Of a DNA stretch of 64,000 bases, positions 7,869 to 17,587 are shown one piece after another. Position 1 is the stretch's first letter, and every line of letters starts with the position of its first letter. Where the stretch lies: NCBI GenBank assembly GCA_050951605.1, contig JBMNJJ010000002.1:558001-622000 (forward strand). The letters run 5' to 3'. The notes beneath the pieces were generated by a model. It saw only the letters and a list, made by a program, of their open reading frames with translations, did not search any database and was not told where the DNA came from. Position numbers and translations under genes: made by a program. This DNA comes from DUTS01 sp050951605 (GTDB taxonomy: Bacteria > Bacillota > Peptococcia > DRI-13 > DTU073).

Positions 7869-9935
7869 ATGCCGGCACCATTTTTACAACGTAATTTAAT
7901 GCGACATACTGATATCATTGTAGCTTTAGGAATAGTTGGCATTGTTATAATGATGATTATTCCTTTGCACCCTTCTTTACTTGATATACTCCTTGTTTTT
8001 AATATTACTTGTTCTTTAATTATTCTTCTTGTTACCATGTATAATAAAGAGCCTTTAGATTTTTCCGTTTTTCCTTCTTTACTTTTAGTGATGACCCTTT
8101 ATCGGCTAGCTTTGAATATTTCTTCTACTCGTTTGATTCTGTTACATGCTTATGCTGGTGAGGTAATCAATCAATTTGGAGAATTTGTTGTTGGCGGAAA
8201 TGCTTTTGTAGGGTTCATTATTTTCTTGATTTTGGTTATTATTCAGTTTATCGTTATTACTAAAGGGTCCGAACGTGTGGCTGAAGTAGCGGCCCGCTTT
8301 ACCCTTGATGCTATGCCCGGGAAACAGATGAGTATAGATGCAGACCTTAATGCCGGGTTGATTTCGGAAGAGGAAGCTAGGGAAAGAAGAATAAAGATTC
8401 AACGTGAAGCTGATTTTTATGGAGCCATGGATGGTGCTAGTAAATTTGTTAAGGGAGATGCTATAGCTAGTATTGTTATTACCTTAATAAATATTTTAGG
8501 TGGTATGGCCATAGGTCTTTTACAACAAAAAATGGGTAGTATAGGGGAGGTTGCGCAAAGATATACTCTGCTTACGGTAGGGGATGGTTTGGTAAGTCAG
8601 ATCCCTGCTTTGCTTCTTTCCACGTCAACAGGCATTATTGTTACGCGTGCTACCTCGAAAGAAAGTTTAGGAGTAGATATTACGAAACAGGTTTTTTCTC
8701 AACCTAAAGTATTAGCTATTGCTTCCGGTGTTTTAATTCTTCTCGGTTTAGTCCCGGGACTGCCGAAACTCCCTTTTATATTTTTAGGTTTTATAATGGG
8801 GTTTTTAGCATATAGTTTGTATAAATCTGCAGCCGCTTTATCGGAGGAAACAGCACAAAGTATTGATAATGAAGAAGTGGGAGAAATGAGGAAGCCTGAA
8901 AATGTTTATTCATTACTTCAAGTTGATCCTATTGAATTAGAAATGGGGTATGGTTTAATTCCACTTGTTGATACAGCTCAAGGTGGTGACCTTTTGGAAC
9001 GTGTCGTTATGATTCGCAGACAATGTGCTTTGGAATTAGGGATAGTAGTTCCCCCTATTCGTATTCGTGATAATATGCAATTACCGCCCAATAATTATGT
9101 TTTAAAGTTACGAGGTGTACCTTTAGCTCAAGGTGAGATTATGCTAAATCAGTACTTAGCGATGGGTGGCGAAGGAGAACTAGCGGGAATACCTACAAAA
9201 GAACCGGCTTTTGGTCTTCCGGCGAAGTGGATTGGGGCTTCCTTAAGAGAACAAGCAGAAATGTCCGGTTATACAGTTGTCGACCCTCCTTCTGTGTTAG
9301 CTACACATATTACAGAGTTTCTGAAGAACAATGCTGCTGACATTTTAAGTCGGCAAGATGTGAAATCTCTTTTGGATAATTTAAAGAAGGAATATCCTGC
9401 TGTTGTAGAGGAAGTTGTGCCAAATCTGCTTTCTTTGGCAGAAATACATAAGGTGTTAAGTAACCTTTTACAGGAAAGAGTGCCGATTAGGGATTTAGTT
9501 TCAATTATGGAAGCATTGGGTGATTGGGCTTCTATAACGAAAGACCCGGAGTTACTTACCGAGTATGTACGGCAAAAAATAGCCAGACAGATTGCTCAAT
9601 TGTATAAAGATGAAAAGGGTAAACTTTATTGTTTTACTGTAGATCCTCAAATTGAAAAGATTATTGGCGAAAGTGTGCAAACTGGTGACCAAGGAACCTA
9701 TTTAGTTATTGATCCGGGTGTAGCTCAAGCAATAGTTAAAGAATTAATAACTTTGCTTGAAAAACGAAGTTTTATGGGAAAGCAATTTGTCGTTTTAGTT
9801 TCGCCTGTAATTAGGAGGTATTTTAGAAAATTAATTGAAAGAGTTTTACCAGGAGTTTCTGTGATTTCTTATAACGAAATACCTCCTCAGATAGAAATTG
9901 AGTCAGTAGGGATGGTGAAATTAAGTGCGAGTTAA
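7869..9935 (+). CDS. flhA: Flagellar export protein FlhA
   Basis: Large export gate subunit whose nine-fold cytoplasmic ring receives chaperone-substrate complexes. ATG 7869 was chosen because AGGAG lies ten bases upstream; the in-frame ATG at 7827 lies inside flhB. About eight membrane segments fill residues 20-320, with the conserved loop FTLDAMPGKQMSIDADLNAG between them, followed by a linker and a complete cytoplasmic domain ending at residue 688. The stop overlaps the flhF GTG by 11 bases. Confidence 0.95.
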   Translation: MPAPFLQRNLMRHTDIIVALGIVGIVIMMIIPLHPSLLDILLVFNITCSLIILLVTMYNKEPLDFSVFPSLLLVMTLYRLALNISSTRLILLHAYAGEVINQFGEFVVGGNAFVGFIIFLILVIIQFIVITKGSERVAEVAARFTLDAMPGKQMSIDADLNAGLISEEEARERRIKIQREADFYGAMDGASKFVKGDAIASIVITLINILGGMAIGLLQQKMGSIGEVAQRYTLLTVGDGLVSQIPALLLSTSTGIIVTRATSKESLGVDITKQVFSQPKVLAIASGVLILLGLVPGLPKLPFIFLGFIMGFLAYSLYKSAAALSEETAQSIDNEEVGEMRKPENVYSLLQVDPIELEMGYGLIPLVDTAQGGDLLERVVMIRRQCALELGIVVPPIRIRDNMQLPPNNYVLKLRGVPLAQGEIMLNQYLAMGGEGELAGIPTKEPAFGLPAKWIGASLREQAEMSGYTVVDPPSVLATHITEFLKNNAADILSRQDVKSLLDNLKKEYPAVVEEVVPNLLSLAEIHKVLSNLLQERVPIRDLVSIMEALGDWASITKDPELLTEYVRQKIARQIAQLYKDEKGKLYCFTVDPQIEKIIGESVQTGDQGTYLVIDPGVAQAIVKELITLLEKRSFMGKQFVVLVSPVIRRYFRKLIERVLPGVSVISYNEIPPQIEIESVGMVKLSAS

Positions 9936-11028
9936 GAGATTTGTAGCTGTAAACATGCAAGAAGCCATAGAAAAAATCAAATCGGAATTAGGAAATAATG
10001 CAGTTATTTTACATACTCGTTATTTTAAGGAAGGCGGTTTTTTAGGTTTGTTTCGTAAGAATTATGTTGAAGTAACGGCCGCCGTGGATAATGATACAAA
10101 AAATGATTTAGCTTTAATTAAAGAAAAGACACCGGGTGTTGTTAAATATGACCATGAAATTGTTTCTGATTTAGCGGAAATGCGTAAAATGATGCAAGAA
10201 ATGTCTTATACGTTGGGGAATTTAGGAGAACCTAAGTTCCCTAAAGTAGGACAAGTCCTTTATCAACGTTTAAAAAAGCAAGAGTTAGATACAAATATAG
10301 CTCAAAAAATAGTAAAATTAACTTTAGACGAGTATTCTCAAATACCCTTGCAAACAAATGAGGAGCTAAATAAAATTTTCTTTGCTAATCTTTTAAAACC
10401 TATTCAAAAGATAAAATACATACCTGCTCAAGCGAAAAAGGGAAAACCTAAAATCTTAACTTTTATTGGTCCTACTGGTGTTGGTAAAACAACAACTATA
10501 GCTAAATTAGCGGCGATAAGTGCAGTAATGGAGAAGAAAAAGGTGGCCTTAATCACTGTGGATACTTATCGCATTGCAGCTGTAGAACAACTTAAGACTA
10601 TTGGCGATATTATGAATGTTCCGGTCAAAGTTGTTTTTAATCCGGAAAATTTACAAGAATGTCTTCAGGAAATGCTTGATTTTGATGTTATTTATATTGA
10701 TACTGCCGGTCGAAGTCATAAAAACGAAACACAAGTTAATGAGTTAAAACAATATTTAGAAAGTGCCCACTCTGATGATATTTTTTTAGTTTTAGCTAGT
10801 ACGAGTAAATATCAGGATTTTTTAGATATTTTAGAGACATACCGTGATGTAAATATTACAAGTTTAATTTTTACTAAACTTGATGAAACTTCAAATTATG
10901 GTTCTATTTATAATCTTGTTTATAAAGAAAAACACCCTATTTCATATTTTGCTAATGGACAAAACATTCCCGATGATATTGAAACTGCCGAACCGCTCAA
11001 ACTTGTACAAATGTTGATGAAGGAGTAA
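9925..11028 (+). CDS. flhF: Flagellar SRP-like GTPase FlhF
   Basis: SRP-family GTPase that positions the flagellum and controls its number, working with FlhG. The start is a GTG inside the flhA tail. The first part is the FlhF-specific basic/variable B domain. The NG domain follows from about residue 110, with P-loop GPTGVGKTTTIAKLA, DTYRIAAVEQL, DTAGR and the TKLDE guanine-specificity motif. 367 residues is typical. Its overlap with flhA and four-base gap to flhG indicate one transcription unit. Confidence 0.93.
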   Translation: MRVKRFVAVNMQEAIEKIKSELGNNAVILHTRYFKEGGFLGLFRKNYVEVTAAVDNDTKNDLALIKEKTPGVVKYDHEIVSDLAEMRKMMQEMSYTLGNLGEPKFPKVGQVLYQRLKKQELDTNIAQKIVKLTLDEYSQIPLQTNEELNKIFFANLLKPIQKIKYIPAQAKKGKPKILTFIGPTGVGKTTTIAKLAAISAVMEKKKVALITVDTYRIAAVEQLKTIGDIMNVPVKVVFNPENLQECLQEMLDFDVIYIDTAGRSHKNETQVNELKQYLESAHSDDIFLVLASTSKYQDFLDILETYRDVNITSLIFTKLDETSNYGSIYNLVYKEKHPISYFANGQNIPDDIETAEPLKLVQMLMKE

Positions 11029-11032
11029 TTAT

Positions 11033-11920
11033 ATGAATAACCAAGCTGATTCTTTACGGTTAATCGTTAAACAAATGAAAAATAGTCTTCAAGCACAAAT
11101 AAATGGGGTAAATAAAGGTACTCGTGTGATTACTATTTCCAGTGGTAAAGGTGGCGTTGGTAAAAGTAATCTTTCTTTAAATTTGGCTTTAGCTTTAACA
11201 GAATTCAAGCAAAAAGTGATGCTCTTAGATGCAGATATGGGATTAGCAAATATTGATGTTATTTTAGGGCTTACTCCTTTTTATAATCTAGCCCATGTAA
11301 TTATTGGAGAAAAGACTATTTCTGATATAATTATTGAAGGTCCATATGGTTTAAAAATTATTCCTGGCGGTTCCGGAATGCAGGAATTAGCTAATCTTAA
11401 AGATTGGGAATTAGAAAGTTTTTTAACAAAGCTAAGTAAAATAGAAGGTGAAGCCGATTATTTACTTATTGATACAGGCGCAGGACTTTCTAATACAGTG
11501 TTAAGTTTTGCTTTAGCTGCCGATGAATTAATTGTTGTAACTACTTCTGAGCCTACGGCAATAACAGATGCTTATGGTCTTATTAAAACTTTATGTCAGC
11601 AAGATTATCCGGGTCAAATATATATAGTGGTTAATCGGGCGACTTCACCTAAAGATGCTGCTATTGTTTATAATAAATTAAAAATAGCGGCTAATAAATT
11701 TTTAAATTATAATATAAGTTTTTTAGGTTTTGTTGTTGAAGATCCTAAAGTAGGTCAGGCTATTCAGGACCAAAAAGCTTTTATTATAGCTTATCCTCAG
11801 TCTACAGCGGCCAGCAATCTTTATAATATTGCGGCTAAAATTACGGACCGGGAAGGGCAACGTCCGCAAAATAAGGGTATAAAAAACTTTTTTAGTAAAG
11901 TGGTAGAATATTTTAGGTAG
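11033..11920 (+). CDS. flhG: MinD-like flagellar number regulator FlhG (YlxH)
   Basis: ATPase of the ParA/MinD family that stimulates FlhF and limits flagellar number. It has the deviant Walker A motif SSGKGGVGKSNLSLN near residue 35, the Walker A' region LLDADMGLANIDVILGL, and the DTGAGLSNTVL segment. The N-terminus contains the short FlhF-activating region (DSLRLIVKQM). 295 residues fits FlhG. It directly follows flhF and precedes the PilZ gene. Confidence 0.92.
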   Translation: MNNQADSLRLIVKQMKNSLQAQINGVNKGTRVITISSGKGGVGKSNLSLNLALALTEFKQKVMLLDADMGLANIDVILGLTPFYNLAHVIIGEKTISDIIIEGPYGLKIIPGGSGMQELANLKDWELESFLTKLSKIEGEADYLLIDTGAGLSNTVLSFALAADELIVVTTSEPTAITDAYGLIKTLCQQDYPGQIYIVVNRATSPKDAAIVYNKLKIAANKFLNYNISFLGFVVEDPKVGQAIQDQKAFIIAYPQSTAASNLYNIAAKITDREGQRPQNKGIKNFFSKVVEYFR

Positions 11921-11929
11921 GTAATGGTG

Positions 11930-12595
11930 ATGAATGACTTAAAAAAATTTTTAAAAATTAATCAATTGGTAAATATTGAGTTAATTAGTAAAACAGGAGA
12001 GTCTACGCGCTATCCTAGTCGTGTCGAAAACCTTACTGAAAATTCTCTCATACTTGTTGCTCCAATGAAAAATCGTCAGCCTCTTATTCTTGCTCCGGGT
12101 ACTTCTCTGAATATTTGGTTATGGAATGATAAAGCGATTTATGTTTTTCGTACCTATTTACTCGAAAACATGGAAGCTTCAATAGCCAAAATTATAGTAG
12201 CGTATCCAAAATTAATCGAACGCGTGCAAAAGAGAGAATTTGTGCGAGTTGGTTTAGTGTTGGAAGTTCTTTTATCCTATTTTAATTCTCTAGGTGAGGA
12301 AGAAGTAATCCGTTGCCAATCAAGGGATATTAGTGGAGGAGGAATGATGCTTGTTTTAAAGAACTATGTTCCTCTTAAAAAAGGATATAAAATTAAGGCC
12401 CAATTCATGTTGGATAAAACCTTAATTAAGACTCCGGCAATAATAGTTTGGAATGACTGGGAATTGGACAGTGAAGGGATAGAGCGTAATCTTATAGGTA
12501 TTAAGTTTACTAATATTGCTGAAACTGATCGTAAAATAATTATAAAAAGTGTTTATAAACGTCAAATTGAATTAAAAAGGAAGGGGTTATTCTAA
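11930..12595 (+). CDS. PilZ-domain flagellar brake protein (YcgR/YpfA-like)
   Basis: Cyclic-di-GMP receptor of the YcgR type that slows the motor in response to the second messenger. An N-terminal YcgR-like beta domain covers about residues 1-95. The PilZ domain then has the RxxxR-type motif KREFVRV and the DISGGG motif, both needed for c-di-GMP binding, so binding is expected. Two starts (ATG 11924 and ATG 11930) are possible; the second has better spacing to GGTAGGTAA. It overlaps nothing and is abutted by cheB. Confidence 0.85.
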   Translation: MNDLKKFLKINQLVNIELISKTGESTRYPSRVENLTENSLILVAPMKNRQPLILAPGTSLNIWLWNDKAIYVFRTYLLENMEASIAKIIVAYPKLIERVQKREFVRVGLVLEVLLSYFNSLGEEEVIRCQSRDISGGGMMLVLKNYVPLKKGYKIKAQFMLDKTLIKTPAIIVWNDWELDSEGIERNLIGIKFTNIAETDRKIIIKSVYKRQIELKRKGLF

Positions 12596-13210
12596 TTGAG
12601 TTCGCCAGCTACAAAATCTGTTTACCCCAGTGGCTTTTGTAAAACTATTGTGACCATAGGTGCATCTATGGGAGGGCCTAAAGCTCTCTGTGAAGTATTA
12701 AGTAAGATACCTACAGGGTTAAATGCAGCCTTTTTGATTGTTCAGCATTTACCTTCCGGTTTTAGCAAATCATTCGCGCAACGGTTAAATTCTCTTTCTT
12801 CTTTAACCGTAAAAGAAGCTGAACATGGTGAGAGAATAAAAGCCGATTATGCTTATTTAGCACCGGATAATTATCATTTGGAAGTAGGTTTTCTTAATAA
12901 TAAGTTATCTCTTATTTTAAAGCAATCTCCTTGTGTTAATGGGCATAGACCTTCTGTGGATGTTTTAAAGAATTCTGTAGCTAAAATTAATTGTTCGAAA
13001 ATTGGGGTGATTATGACTGGAATGGGTAGTGATGGTGCGCAAGGAATGTTAGAATTTAAAAAAACAGGCGCTCTTAATATTGGTGAAAGCGCGGAAACTT
13101 GTGTTGTTTATGGTATGTCCAAAGCTTCTCAAAAATTAGGAGCACTTGATTATGAAGTACCTTTATATAAAATTGCTGAATATATTGTTCAAGCTCTTAA
13201 AAAATGTTAG
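12596..13210 (+). CDS. cheB: CheB-type methylesterase, catalytic domain only
   Basis: Chemoreceptor glutamate methylesterase/deamidase. The whole 204-residue protein is the catalytic domain: nucleophile serine in IGASMGGP, histidine in IVQHLP, aspartate in MTGMGSDGAQGM. The N-terminal receiver domain that normally inhibits CheB until CheA phosphorylates it is absent; only about 18 residues precede the catalytic fold. It starts at TTG 12596, immediately after the pilZ-gene stop, with AAGGAAGGGG upstream. No cheR is visible in the window. Control must come from something other than an attached receiver. Confidence 0.85.
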   Translation: MSSPATKSVYPSGFCKTIVTIGASMGGPKALCEVLSKIPTGLNAAFLIVQHLPSGFSKSFAQRLNSLSSLTVKEAEHGERIKADYAYLAPDNYHLEVGFLNNKLSLILKQSPCVNGHRPSVDVLKNSVAKINCSKIGVIMTGMGSDGAQGMLEFKKTGALNIGESAETCVVYGMSKASQKLGALDYEVPLYKIAEYIVQALKKC

Positions 13211-13222
13211 GAGGTGTTGTTG

Positions 13223-15232
13223 ATGGATGTTTCTCGTTATCTTGATCTTTTTTTAGAAGAATCGATGGAGCATTTACAAACATTAAACATGGGACTATTA
13301 GGTTTAGAGAAAGACTCCAATAGGTTGGATCTATTGGATGAGATTTTCAGGGCTGCTCATACTTTAAAAGGAATGTCTGCGACGATGGGGTATGATACAA
13401 TTGCTCAATTGACACATAAAATGGAAAGTCTTTTAGAGAAAATCAAGGATAGAAAATTTCTTTTGAATCAAGAAATTGTGAATACACTTTTTCAGTGTGT
13501 AGATGTTTTAGAAAAAATACTACTTATGATTAGGGAAGGCGAAACACCGGATCTGGATTTAGAAAAATTACTGAAGAAGCTCAAAAAACTGGAAAAAAGT
13601 CAAGTGATAGCTGATACAGATTTAGAAAGCAATCTAAAGGAAAATACCAAACAAGAAAGTAAACAAAAGTCGCAGCAACAAAAGTTAGTTAATCAATTTA
13701 ACGAATATGAAAAAAATATTATTTATGAGGCACAGTCGCGAGGATTTAATGTTTGGAAAATTAGTATTAATCTTTCTTCTGATTGTTTAATGAAGGGTGT
13801 TAGGGCTTTCATGGTATTTCGTAATTTAGAAAATGTAGGAGAAATAATTAAGTCAGTACCTTCAGTGCAAGATATTGAAGATGAAAAATTTGATCGAGGA
13901 TTTGTTTTATTCCTTGTTTCTAAAGAGGAGCAAAAAGAAATTGAGCAAGTTTTAAATATTTCTGAAATCATCATTAAAAATATCGAGAAAGTAAAAATTA
14001 AAAAATCAAAAGAAATTTTTCCAGATCTCCCCAGTAAGTCGGTTAAGATAAAAAATCAAACTCCTTTTACTTCTGGGAAAAAGCATAAGATTCACCAAAC
14101 AGTCAGAGTTGATATTGAACGTCTTGATAAATTAATGAATCTTGTAGGTGAACTTGTAATCAATAAAACACGTTTGGAACAGATTTATTTTTCTAATGAC
14201 TTACGTGGATTTAATGAGACAATAGAACAAATTAACCGTATTACTGCAGATTTACAGATGGTGGTACAGAATGTGCGAATGGTTTCTATTGAACAGGTTT
14301 TTAATCGTTTCCCGAGAATGGTTCGTGACCTTACTAAAGAATTAGGTAAAGAAGTTGAATTAATTTTAGAAGGAAAGGATACGGAACTTGATCGTACAGT
14401 AATTGATGAAATAGGAGACCCCTTGGTTCATCTTATTCGCAATGCGCTCGATCATGGTTTAGAACCTCCTAATGAAAGAAAGGCTATTCAGAAAAACCCT
14501 ACAGGTATGTTAAAGTTATCGGCAAAACATGAAGGAAATCAGGTAAGTATTTGTGTAGAAGATGATGGACGGGGTTTAGATATTGAAGCTATTAAACGTA
14601 AAGCTTTAGAAAATAAACTTGTGACAGAAGCACAGCTGAAGATGATGGATGAACAAACAATTGTAAATTTGATTTTTAAGCCGGGTTTTTCTACGGCAAA
14701 AGTAGTAACTAATGTTTCAGGGCGCGGTGTTGGTTTAGATGTAGTTAAAAGTAAGATTGTTGCTCTTAGTGGTCAAATTTTTGTAGAAACAAAAAAAGGA
14801 CAAGGGTCTCGTTTCCTTATTAAATTACCTTTAACCTTAGCTATAATTCAAGCACTTTTAGTTAAGGTGCAAGAGGAAGTTTTTGCTATACCTTTAGCTA
14901 ATATTGATGAAACAACTAGTCTAGAGCCAGAAAAAATTAAAAATATTCACGGGCAGTTGGCGATGGTTTTGCGAGGCAAGGTGTTACCACTTGTTTATAT
15001 ACAAAAAATTTTAGAAGTTCCCGGTGATAAAGAAGTTGAAGAATTAAATGTCGTTGTTGTTCAGAAAGGTGAACAAAAAATTGGGCTTGTGGTTGAAGAT
15101 TTGATTGGTCAACAGGAAATTGTGATTAGTTCTTTGGGAAAACTTCTTTCCGGTTTGCCGGGAATTGTGGGTGCCTCAATTTTAGGTGATGGAAAAGTTT
15201 CTTTAATACTTGATATTGGGACTTTGTTCTAA
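13223..15232 (+). CDS. cheA: Chemotaxis histidine kinase CheA
   Basis: Central kinase of chemotaxis. Domains in order: HPt (P1) with phospho-histidine in AAHTLKGMS at about residue 48; a lysine/glutamine-rich linker; a P2-like CheY-docking domain at about 155-260; a dimerisation helix pair (P3, VDIERLDKLMNLVGELVI); an HATPase domain with NALDHGLE, DDGRGLD and GRGVGLDVV; and a CheW-like P5 domain to the end. ATG 13223 is used, since AGGAGG is seven bases upstream; a GTG at 13214 is too close. 669 residues is normal. It is followed at once by cheW. Confidence 0.94.
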   Translation: MDVSRYLDLFLEESMEHLQTLNMGLLGLEKDSNRLDLLDEIFRAAHTLKGMSATMGYDTIAQLTHKMESLLEKIKDRKFLLNQEIVNTLFQCVDVLEKILLMIREGETPDLDLEKLLKKLKKLEKSQVIADTDLESNLKENTKQESKQKSQQQKLVNQFNEYEKNIIYEAQSRGFNVWKISINLSSDCLMKGVRAFMVFRNLENVGEIIKSVPSVQDIEDEKFDRGFVLFLVSKEEQKEIEQVLNISEIIIKNIEKVKIKKSKEIFPDLPSKSVKIKNQTPFTSGKKHKIHQTVRVDIERLDKLMNLVGELVINKTRLEQIYFSNDLRGFNETIEQINRITADLQMVVQNVRMVSIEQVFNRFPRMVRDLTKELGKEVELILEGKDTELDRTVIDEIGDPLVHLIRNALDHGLEPPNERKAIQKNPTGMLKLSAKHEGNQVSICVEDDGRGLDIEAIKRKALENKLVTEAQLKMMDEQTIVNLIFKPGFSTAKVVTNVSGRGVGLDVVKSKIVALSGQIFVETKKGQGSRFLIKLPLTLAIIQALLVKVQEEVFAIPLANIDETTSLEPEKIKNIHGQLAMVLRGKVLPLVYIQKILEVPGDKEVEELNVVVVQKGEQKIGLVVEDLIGQQEIVISSLGKLLSGLPGIVGASILGDGKVSLILDIGTLF

Positions 15233-15245
15233 GGAGGAGATTGGT

Positions 15246-15668
15246 ATGGAGAATCAATTTATAGCTTTAAAATTAGGTAATGAGGAATATGCTGTAGATA
15301 TTCTTGCTGTAAAAGAAATTATTCGTTGGACGCATATTACACGGGTTCCTAAAGCTCCCTCTTTCGTCTATGGTGTAATTAATTTAAGAGGGAATGTCAT
15401 CCCTGTGATTAATACTCATTTAAGGCTTCAGCTTCCCATTACGGAGACAACCGATAAATCGAGGATTATAATTTTTAATGTTAACAATTTAGTGATAGGG
15501 CTTACTGTTGATGAAGTTATTGAAGTAGTTACTTTAAATAATGAAATGCTGGAAAAACCGCAGATGGTTGAAGGTAATCATCGGTTTATTAAAAACATAG
15601 GAAAAATCAAAGACCGCTTAATCATGATTCTAAATTTACCTAAATTATTTGACTTTAATTTGAAATAA
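15246..15668 (+). CDS. cheW: Chemotaxis coupling protein CheW
   Basis: Adaptor linking chemoreceptors to CheA. The 140-residue protein is a single CheW domain with the family pattern EEYAVDILAVKEIIRW, RVPKAPSFVYGVINLRGNVIPVIN and GLTVDEV. ATG 15246 follows AAGGAGGAG with good spacing; an earlier in-frame start overlaps cheA and is unlikely. It lies 13 bases after cheA and 21 before cheC. Confidence 0.94.
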   Translation: MENQFIALKLGNEEYAVDILAVKEIIRWTHITRVPKAPSFVYGVINLRGNVIPVINTHLRLQLPITETTDKSRIIIFNVNNLVIGLTVDEVIEVVTLNNEMLEKPQMVEGNHRFIKNIGKIKDRLIMILNLPKLFDFNLK

Positions 15669-15689
15669 AAAAAGATAGGAGAATTATTG

Positions 15690-16322
15690 ATGAAAGGCTA
15701 TTTTGATTTAAATGAAATGCAGTTAGATGCCCTAAAGGAAGTTAGTAATATTGGTGCTGGTAATGCAGCCACTTCTCTTTCCATGATGTTAGGTCGTAAA
15801 ATAGATGTATCTGTACCTAAAGTGAACCTTGCTCCTTTTGCTGAAATTGTAGAAATTATAGGAGGGGCAGAAAAGGAAGTGGCAGGTGGATATCTATTTG
15901 TTAATGGAAATACTCCAATGGGAATTTTATTTATATTACCTTTAGAACAGGTTTCGCGTTTCCTTGATTTATTGTTCGGTTCGATGTTAAAGAATCCAAC
16001 AGTTAATACCCAACAGGATTTTATGTTAAATGAAATGCAGGAATCGGCTTTAATAGAGATTGTAAATATTCTTGCAGGTTCATATTTAAATGCTTTGGGA
16101 ATTTTTACACAGCGTGTTTTTGTTCCTTCTGTTCCGGCCTTAGCTATTGATATGGTAGGGGCAATATTGGGTGAAGTTTTACAAAGTGTAGGTAATGTTA
16201 GTGACTATGCTTTAATTATTGAAAATATGTTTTGTGAAGAAGAAAAACAGATCAATGGATACTTCTTTCTTCTTCCTGAACCGCAAACATTAGAAATATT
16301 ATTAAATGCTCTAGGAGTGTAA
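15690..16322 (+). CDS. cheC: CheY-P phosphatase CheC
   Basis: Phosphatase that removes the phosphate from CheY-P and is activated by CheD. Two CheC active-site helices are visible: ALKEVSNIGAGNAATSL near residue 10 and ALIEIVNILAGSYLNAL near residue 112, each with the conserved glutamate and asparagine. The ATG at 15690 is eight bases from AGGAG and is preferred to TTG 15687. 210 residues is typical. The next gene is its regulator cheD, three bases on. Confidence 0.93.
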   Translation: MKGYFDLNEMQLDALKEVSNIGAGNAATSLSMMLGRKIDVSVPKVNLAPFAEIVEIIGGAEKEVAGGYLFVNGNTPMGILFILPLEQVSRFLDLLFGSMLKNPTVNTQQDFMLNEMQESALIEIVNILAGSYLNALGIFTQRVFVPSVPALAIDMVGAILGEVLQSVGNVSDYALIIENMFCEEEKQINGYFFLLPEPQTLEILLNALGV

Positions 16323-16325
16323 TTA

Positions 16326-16814
16326 ATGTCCAAAGAATCAGTTAGGATAGGTATAGCTGAATTTAAAATAGCTCGTACTCCAGTTAGTATTCTTACAACG
16401 GGGTTGGGGTCGTGTGTAGGAATTTGTTTATGGGACCCCTTCATAAAAATTGGGGGAATGGTTCATATTATGTTACCGGACAGTAAGCAAGGGCGGAATG
16501 TAATTAATCGAGCCAAATATGCTGATTCCGGAGTTGAATTACTTATTGAGGAATTATGCAAAAATGGTGCTCGTGAAGGTCGTCTGGTGGCTAAAATTGC
16601 TGGGGGAGCTCAAATGTTTAATTTCCCTAATACTAATGAGATGATGAAGATAGGCAATCGTAATATAGTTGCCGTAAAGAATGTATTAAAAATTAATAAA
16701 ATTAAACTTTTAGCTGAAGATACGGGAGGAAACTATGGGCGGACTATTGAATTCTTTACTGAAAACGGTCAATTGCTTGTTAAGAGTATACATAAAGGAG
16801 TTAAGGTTATTTAA
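16326..16814 (+). CDS. cheD: Chemoreceptor glutamine deamidase CheD
   Basis: Deamidates glutamines on chemoreceptors and stimulates CheC. The catalytic cysteine (TTGLGSCVGICLWD) and histidine (GGMVHIMLP) are present, as is the later GGAQMF segment. The 162-residue length is normal. The TAA stop overlaps the ATG of the sigma factor gene by one base, so chemotaxis adaptation genes and the late flagellar sigma factor are coupled. Confidence 0.94.
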   Translation: MSKESVRIGIAEFKIARTPVSILTTGLGSCVGICLWDPFIKIGGMVHIMLPDSKQGRNVINRAKYADSGVELLIEELCKNGAREGRLVAKIAGGAQMFNFPNTNEMMKIGNRNIVAVKNVLKINKIKLLAEDTGGNYGRTIEFFTENGQLLVKSIHKGVKVI

Positions 16815-17587
16815 TGGAACCTCATAATCTCTGGAAAGAATATTTTTTAAATAGAGACCCGTTAATTAAAGAAGAATTGATTGTACATTATATTTCCTTA
16901 GTCCAAAAAATAGCTAAAAAAATGGGTTATGCCTTACCGGCACATATGGATCAGGATGATTTATATAGTTACGGTATTTTTGGACTTTTGGAGGCCATTG
17001 ATCGATATAATCCTAATTTGGGTGTACCTTTTGCTGGTTTTGCTATTAAAAGAATCAAAGGTTCGATCATTGATGGAATTCGTAAAGAAGATTGGCTCCC
17101 TATTTCTGTAAGAAAAAGAGCTAAACAAGTGGAACAAGCATATGAAAAAATAGAGATGCAGTTAGGTCGAAATGCTACAGATGAAGAAATTGCTTGTGAA
17201 TTAAAAATTAATATAGAAGAATTATCCCAATGGTTAAGAACGTTACAATATATTACAATTTTATCCCTTGATGAATCACTCGGTGAGGAACAAGAATTTT
17301 CTTTAAAAGATAATCTTTTTAATTCTGATAGCCCGAATCCTTTACAAATTGCAGTAGAAAAAGAAATAAAAACAATTCTCGTTCAAACTATAGAAGAGTT
17401 GCCTGAAAAAGAAAAGCTCGTTATTAGTCTGTATTATTTTCATGACTTATCAAATAAAGAGATAGCTCAGGTAATGGATTTATCTCCCTCGCGGATTTCT
17501 CAGCTTCATACTAAAGCGATTTTTAGATTGCGGGGAAAATTATCTCAACTCAAAAAAAAATCGAGGCAAGGTGAAAAAAATGTATGA
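16814..17587 (+). CDS. fliA: Flagellar sigma factor sigma-28 (FliA/SigD)
   Basis: Sigma-70 family factor for late flagellar and chemotaxis genes. Region 2 (DDLYSYGIFGLLEAIDRYNP, then FAGFAIKRIKGSIIDGIRK) and region 4 (LPEKEKLVISLYYFHDLSNKEIAQVM with helix-turn-helix SPSRISQLHTKA) are complete in 257 residues. Its location at the end of the fla/che operon matches sigD in Bacillus and clostridia. No flgM anti-sigma gene was seen in the window. The final codons overlap the next gene. Confidence 0.92.
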   Translation: MEPHNLWKEYFLNRDPLIKEELIVHYISLVQKIAKKMGYALPAHMDQDDLYSYGIFGLLEAIDRYNPNLGVPFAGFAIKRIKGSIIDGIRKEDWLPISVRKRAKQVEQAYEKIEMQLGRNATDEEIACELKINIEELSQWLRTLQYITILSLDESLGEEQEFSLKDNLFNSDSPNPLQIAVEKEIKTILVQTIEELPEKEKLVISLYYFHDLSNKEIAQVMDLSPSRISQLHTKAIFRLRGKLSQLKKKSRQGEKNV

